A stretch of 64,000 nt of DNA from Diplonema papillatum (GCA_030068145.1 JAPJBO010000013.1:310001-374000); one strand, 5' to 3'; shown: positions 21,506-32,926, numbered from the stretch's first letter. The notes: generated by a model from the sequence alone, not told the origin. Numbers and translations are program-made.

Positions 21506-21774
21506 GAAAAAAAGAAAAGGGCCGCTCCAGGAACGTGACGGTCAACCACAGCTTGCAAAGCTTGAGTCGGAGGCAGCACAGTGCCACAACCCCGTTCGCT
21601 CTGCCCTGTGGCTGACCGTCTCACGAGCTTGTGTTCAGCGCGGGCGCCAAGCCCCAAGGTGCGCCAAGCCATGGTGCTTTAGTATGAGAAATCGGTAGCC
21701 ACTTTGGCTTTGCAGTACCGCCGAACACGTGAAGCTTGGCTCCCGTGTAGCAGGCTTTCCCTGGTACCTAACTC
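21506..21774 (-). mobile_element. SINE (family C), copy with 13 bp target duplication
   Basis: Perfect direct repeat TGAACCAATGGAA at 21493-21505 and 21775-21787. Minus-strand body begins GAGTTAGGTACCAGGGAAAG and ends AGCGGCCCTTTTCTTTTTTT, a pyrimidine tail. Colinear with 14989-15308 and 29034-29320. Confidence 0.85.
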
Positions 21775-22284
21775 TGAACCAATGGAAAAGGAGAATCCCC
21801 AAAATCCGAGACGTGGGACGCCACTTAGCGACAGGCCTGAGTCACATCTCCTCTATCAAAGAAAAAGCACGAATTTATCAGCTTACCTCTACCACCCCTC
21901 CCCTAAGCTACGTTTGAGCATCTTGCAGCACCAGCCCAAGAGGGTGGGTCCTGTGTGTGTGCTGTCGTGTCCTTGACGACCGAAGTGCCAGATACCTGGG
22001 GTTGGTTTTATGCTAGCAATGCCACGGAATAAAAACGATAGTTGAAGAAACCGAATATTTCCAGAGTGACACATCGTCTTTTTCCATCGATTTGAAAAGT
22101 CGATTGCGTTCCTCTTAAGATTTTTACATCAGCTTGGAAGGAAATCTCGACGAAGCTGCCACAAAGAGCCGAAGGGACCCAAGTGCTGTAACATAGGAAG
22201 TGAGGTCATGCGGGCCTATCCCTACACGACAAGGCACACAAACATAGCAGGTCAAAAGTCCTGAGTGAAAAACAACACACGGTA

Positions 22285-22325
22285 TAGTGGGTAGCCGAAG
22301 GCCTGACAATCACACTAATGCACCA
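22285..22325 (+). repeat. Short dispersed repeat shared with 1219-1258
   Basis: GTAGCCGAAGGCCTGACAAT then CACACTAATGCA also occurs at 1219; identity ends at both edges. Confidence 0.6.
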
Positions 22326-22389
22326 AATTTACACAACACACGGTGGTGTAAGCGAAGAACGAATCGGATAGAGGTTGCCAGCTGCAAAA

Positions 22390-22543
22390 TATGAAAGGAG
22401 GTAAATGTGCTGTAGCCGACACGAAACAGCGGGTTCAGTGGCGGGCGTAAGCGTTCAACAAACGCTTACGCGTCACTTCCCTCGCAAAAACTCCCAGGAG
22501 ACTCTAAAATCCCGGATTCTCAAGCGAACTATTCCTCTAAAAA
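22390..22543 (+). repeat. Partial family B followed by a family A motif
   Basis: GGAGGTAAATGTGCTGTAGC and GGCGGGCGTAAGCGTTCAAC (B), then GGAGACTCTAAAATCCCGGA, TTCTCAAGCGAACT and CCTCTAAAA (A) at 22498-22541. Confidence 0.6.
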
Positions 22544-22924
22544 GTCAACGGGGGTAAACGTTGGGGCTTTCCAGGTTCGGGGGGTTCAAGCCAAGATCAT
22601 GAATCCTCGCGAACCGTTTCCAATCCGTGCAGTGCATTGTTGATACCGCGGGCACGAAAAAATAACACAACCTTAGGTGGCCAATGTGAAAGTGCGCGAA
22701 TGGTCTACACACCCCCCGCCACAACCGGACTCCCCTGGAGCCGGTGTGAGTCTCCGGTTGACCATTGAGCTCGGCCCATCCAGGCCTGTCTTGGGTTTTT
22801 CTTTTGCTGAAAAGATTCCGCTACGCAACAAGCGATTGGAGGGGGCGTTCAATTGTTGCTCCTACCGTCACCTCCCCCTTTTCGTGTGTTGAGCACATCC
22901 TTCCACCCTCCTCTTTACCTTTTG

Positions 22925-23040
22925 ATAGTATGCAAATACGGCCGGGAATATTCGACAAGACCTCTTGAAGTGTTGCTCATGATTGCGCGAGTCGGAAACC
23001 CTAACATACCCGAAACAGGCCCGATGGATGGGACTTTTTG
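22925..23040 (+). repeat. Family P, diverged copy
   Basis: GTATGCAAATACGGCCGGGA, GACAAGACCTCTTGAAGT and GAGTCGG resemble the clearer copies at 52683-52800 and 56503-56650. Confidence 0.45.
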
Positions 23041-23980
23041 AATTGAATTCGTTGATGGAATGTAAGAAGCCAAGAGAACCGTTGCCTGTGATCCCATGGC
23101 ACGGCAACAGTACCAGTCATGGTCACAAGCACGGGCCATTCCCCTTTTTCGTACACGATTCGTTACAGTTCCCCATTATTAGTCGGTAGTCGCAGTAAAG
23201 AAGACCGGTCGGAGCTTGGTGTCACAGGAAACAGGGCAAGAGGGCCATGCTGAGTTGCAACAAAGGATCCAGTACATCAAGAATGTGTGCCATCTACCTT
23301 GTGGCGAGCTTTCCTCAATTCTGAGCGCAGTGACAGCCACGTAGCTGCACGGCGGACCACACCTTGGAAGAAACAGCGACCAGAATGAAGAGACAGCGTG
23401 CGGACAAGATGCATACTAGCGGCTACCCCACCCGTGGCTTTCAAGGGATCTCTTTTTTTGGGGTTTTTTTTTTTGATGGCTACTTTCTGCTGTGGAAGCG
23501 GGGATTTCATCCATCATTGCCGACGCCCCCTCTCGTGAGTAAAAACAAACAATAATAACACCCCTGTTTTTTTCCCTATCTGTCAAGAGCTGCGTGTGCT
23601 CAACTTCTCCGAGGGCCGTCCACAGTACGACACCACTGGGCCCTGCCTTTTGAAAAGCGTGATTCCCGCCCTTTTTTCCTCATTTTCTTCCTCCCCAACA
23701 AATGGGGGCCTTGCACACGACCACAAGCTCGACCAAACTTGTGGGTGTGGGACTGTCCTCTTCTCGGCCGGACGTGGAGAGAACCGGTCGAGCCACAGCG
23801 ACGACGTCGGTGGGAAGGAGGTCCCGCGACTGCTATGGCGTGACCAACTCTGCCCGTCCCTCCCAGTGAGCCGCCCGGGTCTAGCTTACCCGACGGCGGA
23901 GACCCCACACCTTGTTGACGTGTTTTTTTTTTTGGGCTCTCTCTCTCACCCTCTCTTCTCTCTCTCTCACACACACATAC

Positions 23981-24324
23981 GCATACCACACACACACACC
24001 CTCTCTCTGTTGTATATGATCGCAGATCTTTGAGTATTCCTATATACGGCGCACGCTTGCACTAACGCATACCACACACACACACCCTCTCTCTGTTGTA
24101 TATGATCGCAGATCTTTGAGTATTCCTATATACGGCGCACGCTTGCACTAACGCATACCACACACACACACCCTCTCTCTGTTGTATATGATCGCAGATC
24201 TTTGAGTATTCCTATATACGGCGCACGCTTGCACTAACGCATACCACACACACACACCCTCTCTCTGTTGTATATGATCGCAGATCTTTGACTATTCCTA
24301 TATACGGCGCACGCTTGCACGTGC
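23981..24324 (+). repeat. Tandem repeat, 86 bp x 4
   Basis: GCATACCACACACAC starts at 23981, 24067, 24153 and 24239. Each unit contains CTCTCTCTGTTGTATATGATC and CCTATATACGGCGCACGCTT. Units are nearly identical (one change, GAGTATT to GACTATT, in the last). A CT/CA-rich run precedes the array. Confidence 0.9.
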
Positions 24325-24489
24325 ACAAACTATGTACCCCGTTCCCATCCCCGAAATCATGAAAGGTCGCCCCTCGCGTGTCCGATTCGCAGCATATTTG
24401 TCCACGAAGCTGGAATCCTTCTGCTCAAACCCCCACCCTCTCTTTTGGCACGATGTGGACTCGCCCTGCCCTGTTTGGGGGGGGGTTCG

Positions 24490-24715
24490 CTTATCTTCTG
24501 GAGAGACCAGCTAGCTGGCTGTTTCGGGAGGACCGAACTAACATTTTGGAGTCGTCGTGTGTGCGTTTTTGGGGAGTGTGGTGCGTACACGAACGCAACC
24601 TCCTCCCGTTTGAGCATTGGACTTCGCATCTTCTGTTGTATGCGGCGTTTGCACGTCTGATTCCGGTCCTCTCTGGTCACAACCTGTCAGTTCGGAGTAC
24701 GCGGAACACAAGGGC
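24490..24715 (+). repeat. Family O dispersed repeat, copy 1
   Basis: Very close to 33172-33385, from AGCTAGCTGGCTGTTTCGGG through GAGTGTGGTGCGTACACGAA to GTACGCGGAACACAAGG. The shared frame in this region is open in both copies but shows no domain. Confidence 0.75.
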
Positions 24716-24919
24716 GAGGGTTGTGTGTGGGAACAAACGCAGTGCGAGGGAGTTCACACGAGGGGGTCACTCAGGCGCAAGGTCATCCTCGTCTAGCTAC
24801 TCAACTTCGAAAAAGCGCGGCCAGAGCACGTTGTTCCAAACCCGCGACCTGGTCATAAACGTTGGAGAACTAGGGCACACAGCGTGAACTCCAGCCAACG
24901 ACAGTCTGCGTCTCAGGTC

Positions 24920-24990
24920 CTCTTCGCTCGTGTAGCATCGTGCTTTCGCCTCTTCAGTTCATCCCGATCGTCGTTCAGGTGCGCGTCTGT
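24920..24990 (-). pseudogene. Frameshifted relative of the 8 kb basic coding fragment
   Basis: The minus strand reads DELKRRKHDATRAKR, matching DELKRRKHDTSRAKR at 8.1 kb, while the upstream RAPER segment is one base out of frame. A decayed copy of the same coding sequence. Confidence 0.4.
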
Positions 24991-25359
24991 TGCTTGTCCC
25001 CGTCGTCTGCCCTCCCTCTTCACAAACTGCGTCTGACTGGAATTTGTTTACGCCTAACGACTACCGCGTGACAAAGCATCACAGTCAGTTCGCGGAGAGA
25101 GTCCGGCGCATTTCACCCCAGTAGTCCGATCCGACACTCAGAAGCAACCAGTCCCTCAGAGCATAGGAACGGCGAGTTACCAGAGTCACGAAGTTTAAGC
25201 CTCGAGGTCCTCTAAATGGGAGCTTTCGGGAAGTATGTAGCATGCGAGAACCCCCCCCCCCCCCCCCCCCTGATGCACCTCTGTGCAAAAAAGACTTGTG
25301 GGAAACACTCGTGCCCGTGCCGCCATACGAATTTGAAAAGAACACATGCACACAAAAAG

Positions 25360-25605
25360 GTCACCCGGAGACCCTAAACCCCGGAGTTTCAAGCGTTTTT
25401 TACTTTTTTTTTTCTTTTAGAAAGCTTATTTCACTCTGAACAATAATACGGTTAAGGCTGAACTGAATCAAACAACAAGCAGGCAACAGAAAAAGCAATT
25501 TTAGAAAAAGAAACTCAAGCAACTTCCGTCGGCGGGAAACCTGCCGAAAGGAATCAACCACCCTTGGGTGGGCTAGTCTGACACTTGCTGTCGTTGGGAA
25601 AATAA
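25360..25605 (+). repeat. Family A motif and family Q hairpin repeat in one unit
   Basis: A: CCCGGAGACCCTAAACCCCG, GAGTTTCAAGCG. About 120 bp later Q: CAAC, GGCGGG/CCTGCC hairpin, GGAATCAA linker, CCACCC/GGGTGG hairpin, CTAGTCTGACACTTGCTGTC, GTTG. The same A-then-Q order is seen at 48272-48436. Confidence 0.6.
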
Positions 25606-25678
25606 ACAAATCTTATTCTCAAAAAGAACGAAGTCGCCAAGAACGACGTGTATCGTCGACCGCACAATAAAGCACCCG

Positions 25679-25752
25679 AGCAACCTCCGGCGGAAAAGAC
25701 CTGCCAAAAAGGAATCAACTGCCTTCGGGTAGGCTACTCGTCGTTGGGGAAT
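25679..25752 (+). repeat. Family Q, copy with compensatory stem changes
   Basis: CAAC at 25681, GGCGG/CCTGCC, AAGGAATCAA, CTGCC/GGTAG, GTCGTTGGGG. Stem 2 differs from CCACC/GGTGG at both partners. Confidence 0.6.
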
Positions 25753-26139
25753 GCAGGGAAGAAATCGGAATGTTCGAGACTGGCCACTCGATACCAGAAC
25801 AACTCTCTCTGACGAAGTGGGCTGCCTGCCTTGACGAAGCAGACACGTGCGGTGTCGGAAAGAGGAAGGACACTCCGAAAAGGGCGACGGTCAACCGCAG
25901 CCAGCTTGAGCTGGGCTTAGGCCACCGTGGGCTCAACTCCGCTCTGCCCTGCGGATAGCCGTCGCCACGTGTTTGTTGTTGATGAAAGACTCAGCTACCT
26001 CACCCCCTCCTTGCCACCAATGTGTTCAGCTAAGTTCCGCTGTGTGTGGCAGAAGAGAAAAAGCTCTCTGCTCGGTAGAAAGCCTCTGAAAGTCAACCAA
26101 CCACGGGTGGACGGTCTGACACCGGCTACCGTTGGAACG

Positions 26140-27640
26140 AAAGAACGCAGAGGAGCTAGCTCACCTGTTGTAACCAACCTGGTCAAGCAGCAGTCTTTTG
26201 AAATAAGAAAAACAACAGAGACCAGATACGATTTGTCGGTTTGAGGCCCCTTCCGTAGCTTGGAAAACGGAAAGAGAAGCAAGCATCTCCATCGATTCAG
26301 AACGAGGGACAGAAGTTCCCACGCTCAACCCGCTCGGCTGTGCCATCTAAACAGAAGTCGGCAACAAGCGGTTCGGACGGGCGGGTTCCCCGCCCATCAA
26401 GTACAACCGGTTTTCCCTCTAGCCTAGAAGGTGCTGTCGGATGGCTAAAGATGGCCTGAGCAGACTGCTACCTTTGGTTCCGCATCCTTTCAAACTGTGG
26501 CTGACCAAGCCGCTGTTTGAGCTCTGCAGGGGTTTCGATGCACTCCAAAATGCGGGTACCAACAGCCCCGGCAGCTGGGAGGAATGGCTACCGAGCATGG
26601 GTGCGTGGCGTTCGTGGACGCGCAACTGCATGCAAACAAGCGTCACGCAATTAGCAGAGGCAGGTCACCACTCGTTCTGCAGTGGAGTTAGCATTAGCTC
26701 AATGTGTCGGGAGCAGTAGTTGTCGACTGAAAAGTACCGCGGATGCAGAACATCGATGCAGACGATGATGCCGCAAATGCAGCTTTCTGCGAGCAGGCAA
26801 GATGGCAAGCGAGAGAGCGTGCCGTACCCCAGGCAGGTCGCTCGAAAACGGCGACCCGAAATGGAAAATTCACCCCCAGGAACAATACCCAGCGGACTGG
26901 AAGCGCAGGCAGGCCCGGATGGAAGCATGAGGTGAAGCAGATGGGACAGAGGAGCGGAAAAACGGGGCCGCACCAGTGGCAGACCCGGACGTTGGGGTTA
27001 AACAATCGAAGAAGAAGTGTAAAGACGAGGAAACACCGACTCGGGCACACCGGCCGAGAACAGCCAATCATGGAACCCAGGGCACAATGGAGGCTACGGC
27101 GCGGTGGTGAAGTAACGAAGCTCGCTCGCTAGCATCCGGCAAGAGCCAGCATGACACATGAATTTGGAATTGATGCTTCATTTGGAAACAGCGAGGGCAG
27201 AGGGTTAATCTGCTTGTACTAGGCTCCTCGGTTCCCGTAGTATCGGGGGAGTTTGAGGCAATTGCTGGCTGGTGGTCGGTTGTAGTCCGTTGCGTCAAGC
27301 ACAACCGGGCTTGCCCTCTAGAGGCTTTGGAAAATAGTGGTTCCTGTCTGTCAGAGATGTGCATTCAGCGCTGCAATGGCAAAGCATTCCAGGTACCTTC
27401 TGCGGTGGACCTACATATTAATTGGTGTTGGTTTTTACTCGACAGGACCCTGGTGCCGTCGGTTTAGCTTGATTGCAGCGATCACCTGTCATAACCTGAA
27501 GGGGTAGTGCAAAATAAAAAATCGGACCCCCCTTGAGTTTTTCCGGGTTTGTGCCGGGTTTGTGCCGGGTTTGCACCGGGCATATGGATCACACCAATAT
27601 TGGCTTCTTTTTCAACGAGCGCCGATCTCAGCATTTTACT
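26140..27640. other. No recognisable gene
   Basis: A diverged Q-like piece ends at about 26135. After it, open frames of 60-130 codons exist on both strands (for example 26743-27132 plus, overlapping 26694-27071 minus) but none has a domain, and their overlap on opposite strands argues against more than one being real. A CCGGGTTTGTG triplication lies at 27540-27580. Confidence 0.4.
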
Positions 27641-27769
27641 AGGAAAAGACAGTCAGGGGAAACCCATAATAGGCAATAGCACGGACTTCTTCCACCGTTT
27701 GCAAGCGTGCAATTTCACCTTCTGATGCACTCTTGTTACAGTCGGCACCGCGGGTCCTCCCCGGAAACA

Positions 27770-27850
27770 GTTTCCTTCTGCACTGTGATAGACAGCGGCA
27801 CGCACCATGATGCAGTTCGAACAAGAAAATGCTAAATGCAGTTCGATAGA
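27770..27850 (-). repeat. Family F fragment
   Basis: The minus strand reads ACTGCATCATGGTGCGTGCC then GCTGTCTATCACAGTG, resembling the left-central part of family F. Confidence 0.4.
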
Positions 27851-28015
27851 GAACAGAAACGCAACAACAAATTGCTTTTCTGCCTCGCGCGACCGCATGC
27901 ATCCGATGGTACCGCTCATACTGCGAGGGAAAAGTTCAACAAAAGGGCTACAAAAAGAAACACGAACTTTAGCTCTTAAAAAAGAGGGGGAAAACAAAAG
28001 AAACCCCCAATGCAA

Positions 28016-28115
28016 ACAACTACCATCGGTAGAGACGACCTACCAAAGGATTCAACCACCTCCAGGTGGGCTAGCTCGACATTTGCTTGCTTGCTTGCTT
28101 GTCTTTGGACAACGG
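28016..28115 (+). repeat. Family Q copy with a TTGC microsatellite
   Basis: CAAC, GGTAG/CTACC hairpin, AAAGGATTCAA linker, CCACCT/AGGTGG hairpin, GCTAGCTCGACA, then (TTGC)4-type expansion where other copies read ACTTGCTGTC. Confidence 0.6.
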
Positions 28116-28780
28116 AAATACTTGAAGCCGCGCTTTTGTTGTGAATGGTTGGGTCCTTTGACAGAGTGCCTCCTGCCTCACCTCATAGATGCGGCTGTGT
28201 CATGTTTACTCTTGCCGGACGCTAGCACCCGGTATTGTGCCACGCGTGCCACAGCGCTCTTGTTGCGTGAGGAGTCATCGGCATACTGATGAGCGCGCTA
28301 TGCCAGATTTTTTGCTGCGACTAACGGTTGTAATCGTTGCTGGTAGCTAGTGTATCACTACACGTTCGTAAACAGAATCAAAATCGGAACTCTGTATTTC
28401 GCAACTGACGGCTTCCTCGAGTATTTCCTACAAAGTAAGTGTTATCAAGGTGAGGGGGCGGCGCGAAGAGGACAAGTACAGATGGGTGAACAAGAAAGAA
28501 ACTCTGACGGAGAAGCCTAGACCAACACTACGGGCGTCTGCGTTTGCGTCGTGAACCCACCCTCCAAAGATGCCAAGCTCGACGGAGCCGCAAGTCAGGC
28601 GGGAATACGAAAATATCGGTTGCAAGCGACACCTTACTGAATCTTTCTTGTCGGAAATGCACATCCCATCAATCATACCCAGATGACTGGGCTTGTAGTC
28701 AAGGCGTAGCTTCCAGCAGATTTTCTGACAGATCCAGAATGTAAAGTCTCGGAGGGATGGATCGAACCCTAATTTTCGAT

Positions 28781-28880
28781 ACGCGTACTTATTACAGGAG
28801 AAATACGTCGCGTGATGAAGCGTCCTCCTTACGCGTACTTATTACAGGACAAATACGTCGCGTGATGAAGCGTCCCCCTT
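28781..28880 (+). repeat. Tandem duplication, 50 bp x 2
   Basis: ACGCGTACTTATTACAGGAG, AAATACGTCGCGTGATGAAG, CGTCCTCCTT is repeated with two substitutions starting at 28831. Confidence 0.85.
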
Positions 28881-29033
28881 CAGTACAATAGTGCTGCGAG
28901 GAAGCATTGGCTCTCCAAGAGAAAACACTAAACGAACGACCGCAAACAAAACCTTACGGTGGAAACGTTCTGCGTCCCAAGGCTTCGCAAACGGCGCACA
29001 CCACTTTTTCTTTCTTCAAACGAAGTTCCACGT

Positions 29034-29320
29034 CGTTAGGTACCAGGGAAAGCCTGCTACACGGGAGCCAAGCTTCACGTGTTCGGCGGTACTGCATAGC
29101 CACGGGCCTACAGGTTAGGTGGCTACCGATTTCCCAAACTAAAGCATCAAGGCGTGGCGTACCTTGGGGCTTGACGCTCGCGCTGATCACAAGCTCGTCG
29201 AGACGGTCAGCCACAGGGCAGAGCGGGCGGGGTTGTAGCACTATGCTGCCTCCGACTCAAGCTTTGCAAGCTGTGGTTGACCGTCACGTTCCTGGACTAG
29301 GAGCGGCCCTTTTCTTCTTG
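29034..29320 (+). mobile_element. SINE (family C), plus-strand copy
   Basis: From GTTAGGTACCAGGGAAAGCC through TTCACGTGTTCGGCGG and GTTGACCGTCACGTTCC to GGAGCGGCCCTTTTCTTCTT. No target duplication is clear, so the insertion may be older or the flank altered. Confidence 0.75.
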
Positions 29321-29778
29321 GCCACCTCCTCGCCCCGAAGTTTTACGATTGTTGTTGTTGTTGTCAGATTCACGCGCCTCACGACGAATGACGTGGCTAT
29401 GCGCAAGCCTCAATGACAATTCGGATCAGGACGCTGGGCTTCGCTCTGGGCCATAGGTATATCTCGGTCCCCTTCCTCCTGTTGAGCACATGGCCACGTT
29501 CTTGCAACTCCCTCCCCCTGAACACGAAACTAAGATTTTCCCCCTGGGAGATGCAGCGTGCTTTTTACATAAACTAGGATCCCCCCCGACCCCCCCCCTC
29601 TTTTTGGAAGGGGGTGTTATTAAGCTGCTTGCACTATTAAGAAGATCTTCGTGGGACACGGCCAATTTTCTTTGGCGAACTCCGAACCGCATCTTCCTTT
29701 TGGTCCCTGCACACCAGCTCGTCTGTCCCTTCCCTATTCAGAACTCAGGATTTTTCGTGCTTTCCGAAAAAGATTTCA

Positions 29779-29812
29779 ATCCCCGGATTCTCAAGCGAAC
29801 TTTCACTAAAAT
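29779..29812 (+). repeat. Family A motif, short variant
   Basis: CCCCGGATTCTCAAGCGAAC, TTTCACTAAAA. Confidence 0.65.
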
Positions 29813-29867
29813 GTACCAGTGGGGGGGCGCGCTTGCCTTGCCAGTCTCCTAGAAAGTAGGCAAACCC

Positions 29868-30180
29868 TGCAGGGACTCGTTGACTAGACCTCTTGAGTTG
29901 TGCTGCTCACTGTGTTGACCCTTCTTCTACAAGTGTCGGACGCCCACCATATCCAGCACCTTCGAGTGGACTTCTTCAGCGTGTGGGAAACTAGTAAAAA
30001 TGACTGGTGCCGGCACTGCAGTAGTAAGAATGACTACTGCAGCAGCAGTAAGAGTAGCAAAGCAATTTTCCTTTCGGTCGTAAGCCAAACGATTGCGGAA
30101 GTCGGAGAACCTCACGTGCCCAAAAGCAGGGCCGACCCCTCCCTTTCGTGAGAAAACGCGAAGAACGCCTCTCTTTTTTT
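29868..30180 (+). repeat. Family P, interrupted copy
   Basis: CTGCAGGGACTCGTTGACTA and GACCTCTTGAGTT at the start, and GAAGTCGGAGAACCTCACGT, AAAGCAGGGCCGACC at the end, match 56503-56650. About 110 bp of extra sequence with an AGTAGTAAGAATGACT iteration sits between. Confidence 0.5.
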
Positions 30181-30349
30181 GAAAAGGGGGGGGGGGGGGT
30201 CGAATAGTAACACCTGTGTTATTATTCGGTTTGGCGAATAATAAAAAAAGTTCGGCTACCCGAACAGTAGCAGGATCAAATAGTGGGAGTGTTTTTAGAC
30301 AACCAGACGTGTGTCAAATATCTGTTATTATTCGACCTCCCCCTTCGTA

Positions 30350-30590
30350 GCACCTGCTTTGGAGGAAATACTTGAGGAGACTGCCAGGTGCGAAATCTCA
30401 AAGGAGTTACATAACAGTACTCCGATGACTCCCCACTATCGCAACGCTGTAGCCCACGCGAAACACAGGTAAATCTGGGTTCAGTGGCGGGCGTAAGCGT
30501 CAACAAAAGGGACCCACCTTGTAGTGGTATTCTTTTCTCGCCCTCTAGCCTCCGTCAAAATGAGCACAAGGCAGTCCCTCGAGTATTTCC
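30350..30590 (+). repeat. Family B, full copy with a small insertion
   Basis: Starts GCACCTGCTTTGGAGGAAAT and ends TCCCTCGAGTATTTCC; about 35 bp (CATAACAGTACTCCGATGAC and following) interrupt it before GCTGTAGCCCACGCGAA. Confidence 0.7.
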
Positions 30591-30761
30591 GGCCGCATGA
30601 AACGTGTGAGGAAACTGAACCGCCCAAGTAGGACCGTCTGATCATGATCATCTGTCAATTTTCCACCTGAAACGACGTCCAGGATTTGGGCTCAGGGGTA
30701 GTGCGGCAACGAAAACTCTAGTTTCCCTAGTAGTGCCACCTGGTCCGGGCTCCTGGTAAGT

Positions 30762-30828
30762 TCCCCGAAACTCCCCGACACTTCCCCGAAACTCCCCGAA
30801 ACTCCCCGAAACTCCCCGATACTCAGCC
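30762..30828 (+). repeat. Minisatellite of CCCCGAAACT decamers, locus 1
   Basis: About six units of CCCCGAAACT/CCCCGACACT in tandem. The same decamer forms a longer array at 32749-32898. Confidence 0.85.
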
Positions 30829-30839
30829 CGATTTTTGTG

Positions 30840-31000
30840 GGAAAAAGTGGGGCTGCCGGTGGGTGGGCAGGTGTACAGGTTGGTAGTTGAGTGGACAGAT
30901 GGGTGGATGGTGGTGGGCAGGTCGGTGGATGGGTGAACAGGTGAGTAGTTGGGTAGACGGGTGCGGGCAAGTGGGTGAGGTGTGCAGGTAGGTGTGCTAG
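30840..31000 (+). repeat. GGTGGGT/GGTAGTTG-rich degenerate simple repeat
   Basis: Irregular GGGTGGATG, GGTGGGCAGGTG and GTAGTTGGGTAGA units over ~160 bp. Confidence 0.6.
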
Positions 31001-31805
31001 TGTGCTTCGGACGCGGCTCTCTTGAGCCGTCCGTGTTCCTCCTCCTCCGATCCTCTTCCTCTACTAACCGGATGCATCTACCAACTGTAGCTTGGACTCC
31101 TGGGCAGTTGTTGAGGCACACCCTTCAGCCTGCGGATTCGGAGGGCCTCAAGGCGAACCAGCAGTTGCTGGAAAACCTGCAGGACCTGCCTTTGAGTCCT
31201 TGGACACAGGGAGGAGTCTGAACAGGACGCGTCGTGTGCATGTGCGCAGGTTCAACCATCATCTGACTCTTCTGTTTGCGGTTGCAACCTTCGGTACCAC
31301 GAGTTTGCCATTCTTATGTCAAACTCTCCAATCCCCTCTTGGGTTTTGGTTTGGGCAAAAAGTATTCGCGCCCGCCATCTCCCGATGACCTTCCCACTTC
31401 TGACCACGCTGCAGCAGTCACGTGTAAACCGGGCAGACCCAGTCGTCCCCCATCTGGTCCCGAACGACGAGCACCGCTCCTGCACCCGAGTTTAGCCTTC
31501 GATGATTGGAAGCCGCATCGGAAACAGTGGGTCAACCCATCCCGGTCTTGCGTTATCTCTCTGTCCCAGTCGCCATAGCAACCGTATCCTGGCCAAGCAT
31601 CATCCTGCAACCCTGCTTTCGGATGGCCATCGTGCCTCCCATTTTGGTTATCAACCTTACTACCTCGCTCGAATTGCCGTCTTCGACCGTAGCTGCCCCT
31701 GGTCCTGGTGGTTAGGGTTAGCATGCGAAGAGCCTGTGGCGATAATCTGCATCTGCTCTCTTTCGTGACTACCTCTTCGTGCTACCTCTCTTCGTCACTG
31801 GTACC

Positions 31806-32739
31806 TTATCTTGACCTCTGCCCGCCGCGGAGTGCACGTCTCTGTCTTCGATGATGGCGAGTCCTTACGCCGCCGCTTCGTTGCTGCGGCCGTCCTAGTG
31901 TCGTCGCCTTGTCTTCGGCGTTCTCGATGGCGGTGTTGGCGCCGGCATCCGCCGCTTCCCTTGTGGCGCTTTGGGCCGATGGTCGCAGCCTGCGTCTCGA
32001 CTTCGGTGTCGCTTCGGGCGTCCCCAGGGGCGAAGGCCCGCGCTTCCGTCTCTTTGCCGCCGACTCCGCACATCGGCATATCGTGCTGCAGGCAGGCATC
32101 CGCGGTGTGAGTTCCTGCAGCATTCCGCGATCGTCTTGCACGTCCCGCACTGCGTCATCCTGTGCTTCTCGCAATACTTCACGGCGAGGCCGTCCCCTGT
32201 CGCGTGGTGTGCCTCGGCAGCAGCGCGCTACCGACGCTTGCCGATGCTTGCACTCTTCGCATTTCGCTTTGTGATGTCTCGTACACACTCTCTCGTCCTT
32301 GGTGGTGGCCTGCATGGCCATGCACTGGGTCTCCGCCGCCCACTAAATTTACCCTCTGCCCCTTCTTGCCGGAGGTGCCGTCTTCGAAGGCGTCCCACCA
32401 GCACGTCCGCCCATACGTGGAAAATACGTCCATCCCCCAGACCTCATCATTGAAGGCGTGCCTGTTCGTCCCCAGCTGCGACTCGAGCACGAGCATTGTC
32501 TCTGTACCCGCACGACCTCTGGTGGAACAGTTCCTGCTCTCCTTGCCGCAGCGGATCCTGTCGCTACCTGTGTCAAACCGTGCCAACCTGTACCTCCCAG
32601 TCTGTTTTTCCTTCTCAGCCTCTATCTTCGTCTTCGGGGCATAGCCAAACACGGGACCGCTCTGCGCAAGGTAGGGCCATAATAGCGTAGCCCCCTCCCC
32701 GCCTTCGCCAAGGCCGGCTGCAGGGAAAGTGGTCGCCAC
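31806..32739 (-). pseudogene. Candidate Cys/His-rich gene or remnant, two exons with a frameshift
   Basis: On the minus strand an open frame from 32739 ends DAFEDGTSGKKGQR at 32353, followed by GTAAAT; 43 bp later a CAG acceptor at 32312-32310 restores an open frame reading ERVCTRHHKAKCEECKH. A second, similar motif, YCEKHRMTQCGTCK, begins near 32176 but is in another frame. The shared spacing (C, x-x-H, x4, C-x2-C-K) looks like a repeated small zinc-binding motif. The tail is Arg-rich. The frameshift between the two motifs, the very short intron and the absence of any known domain mean this may be a decayed gene. Identity is unknown. Confidence 0.33.
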
Positions 32740-32748
32740 AAAGGAAAT

Positions 32749-32898
32749 ACCCCGAAACTCCCCGAATTTCCCCGAAACTCCCCGAAACTCCCCGAAACTC
32801 CCCGAAATTCCCCGAAATTCCCCGAAATTCCCCGAAATTCCCCGAAATTCCCCGAAATTCCCCGAAATTCCCCGAAACTCCCCGATACTCCCCGATAT
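32749..32898 (+). repeat. Minisatellite of CCCCGAAACT/CCCCGAAATT decamers, locus 2
   Basis: About fifteen decamers in tandem with blocks of CCCCGAAACT and CCCCGAAATT, the latter forming a run of seven or more identical units in the middle. Read in frame this gives a false repetitive peptide. Confidence 0.9.
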
Positions 32899-32926
32899 TT
32901 TCGTCTGGACCAGGTGGGTAGTGTCT

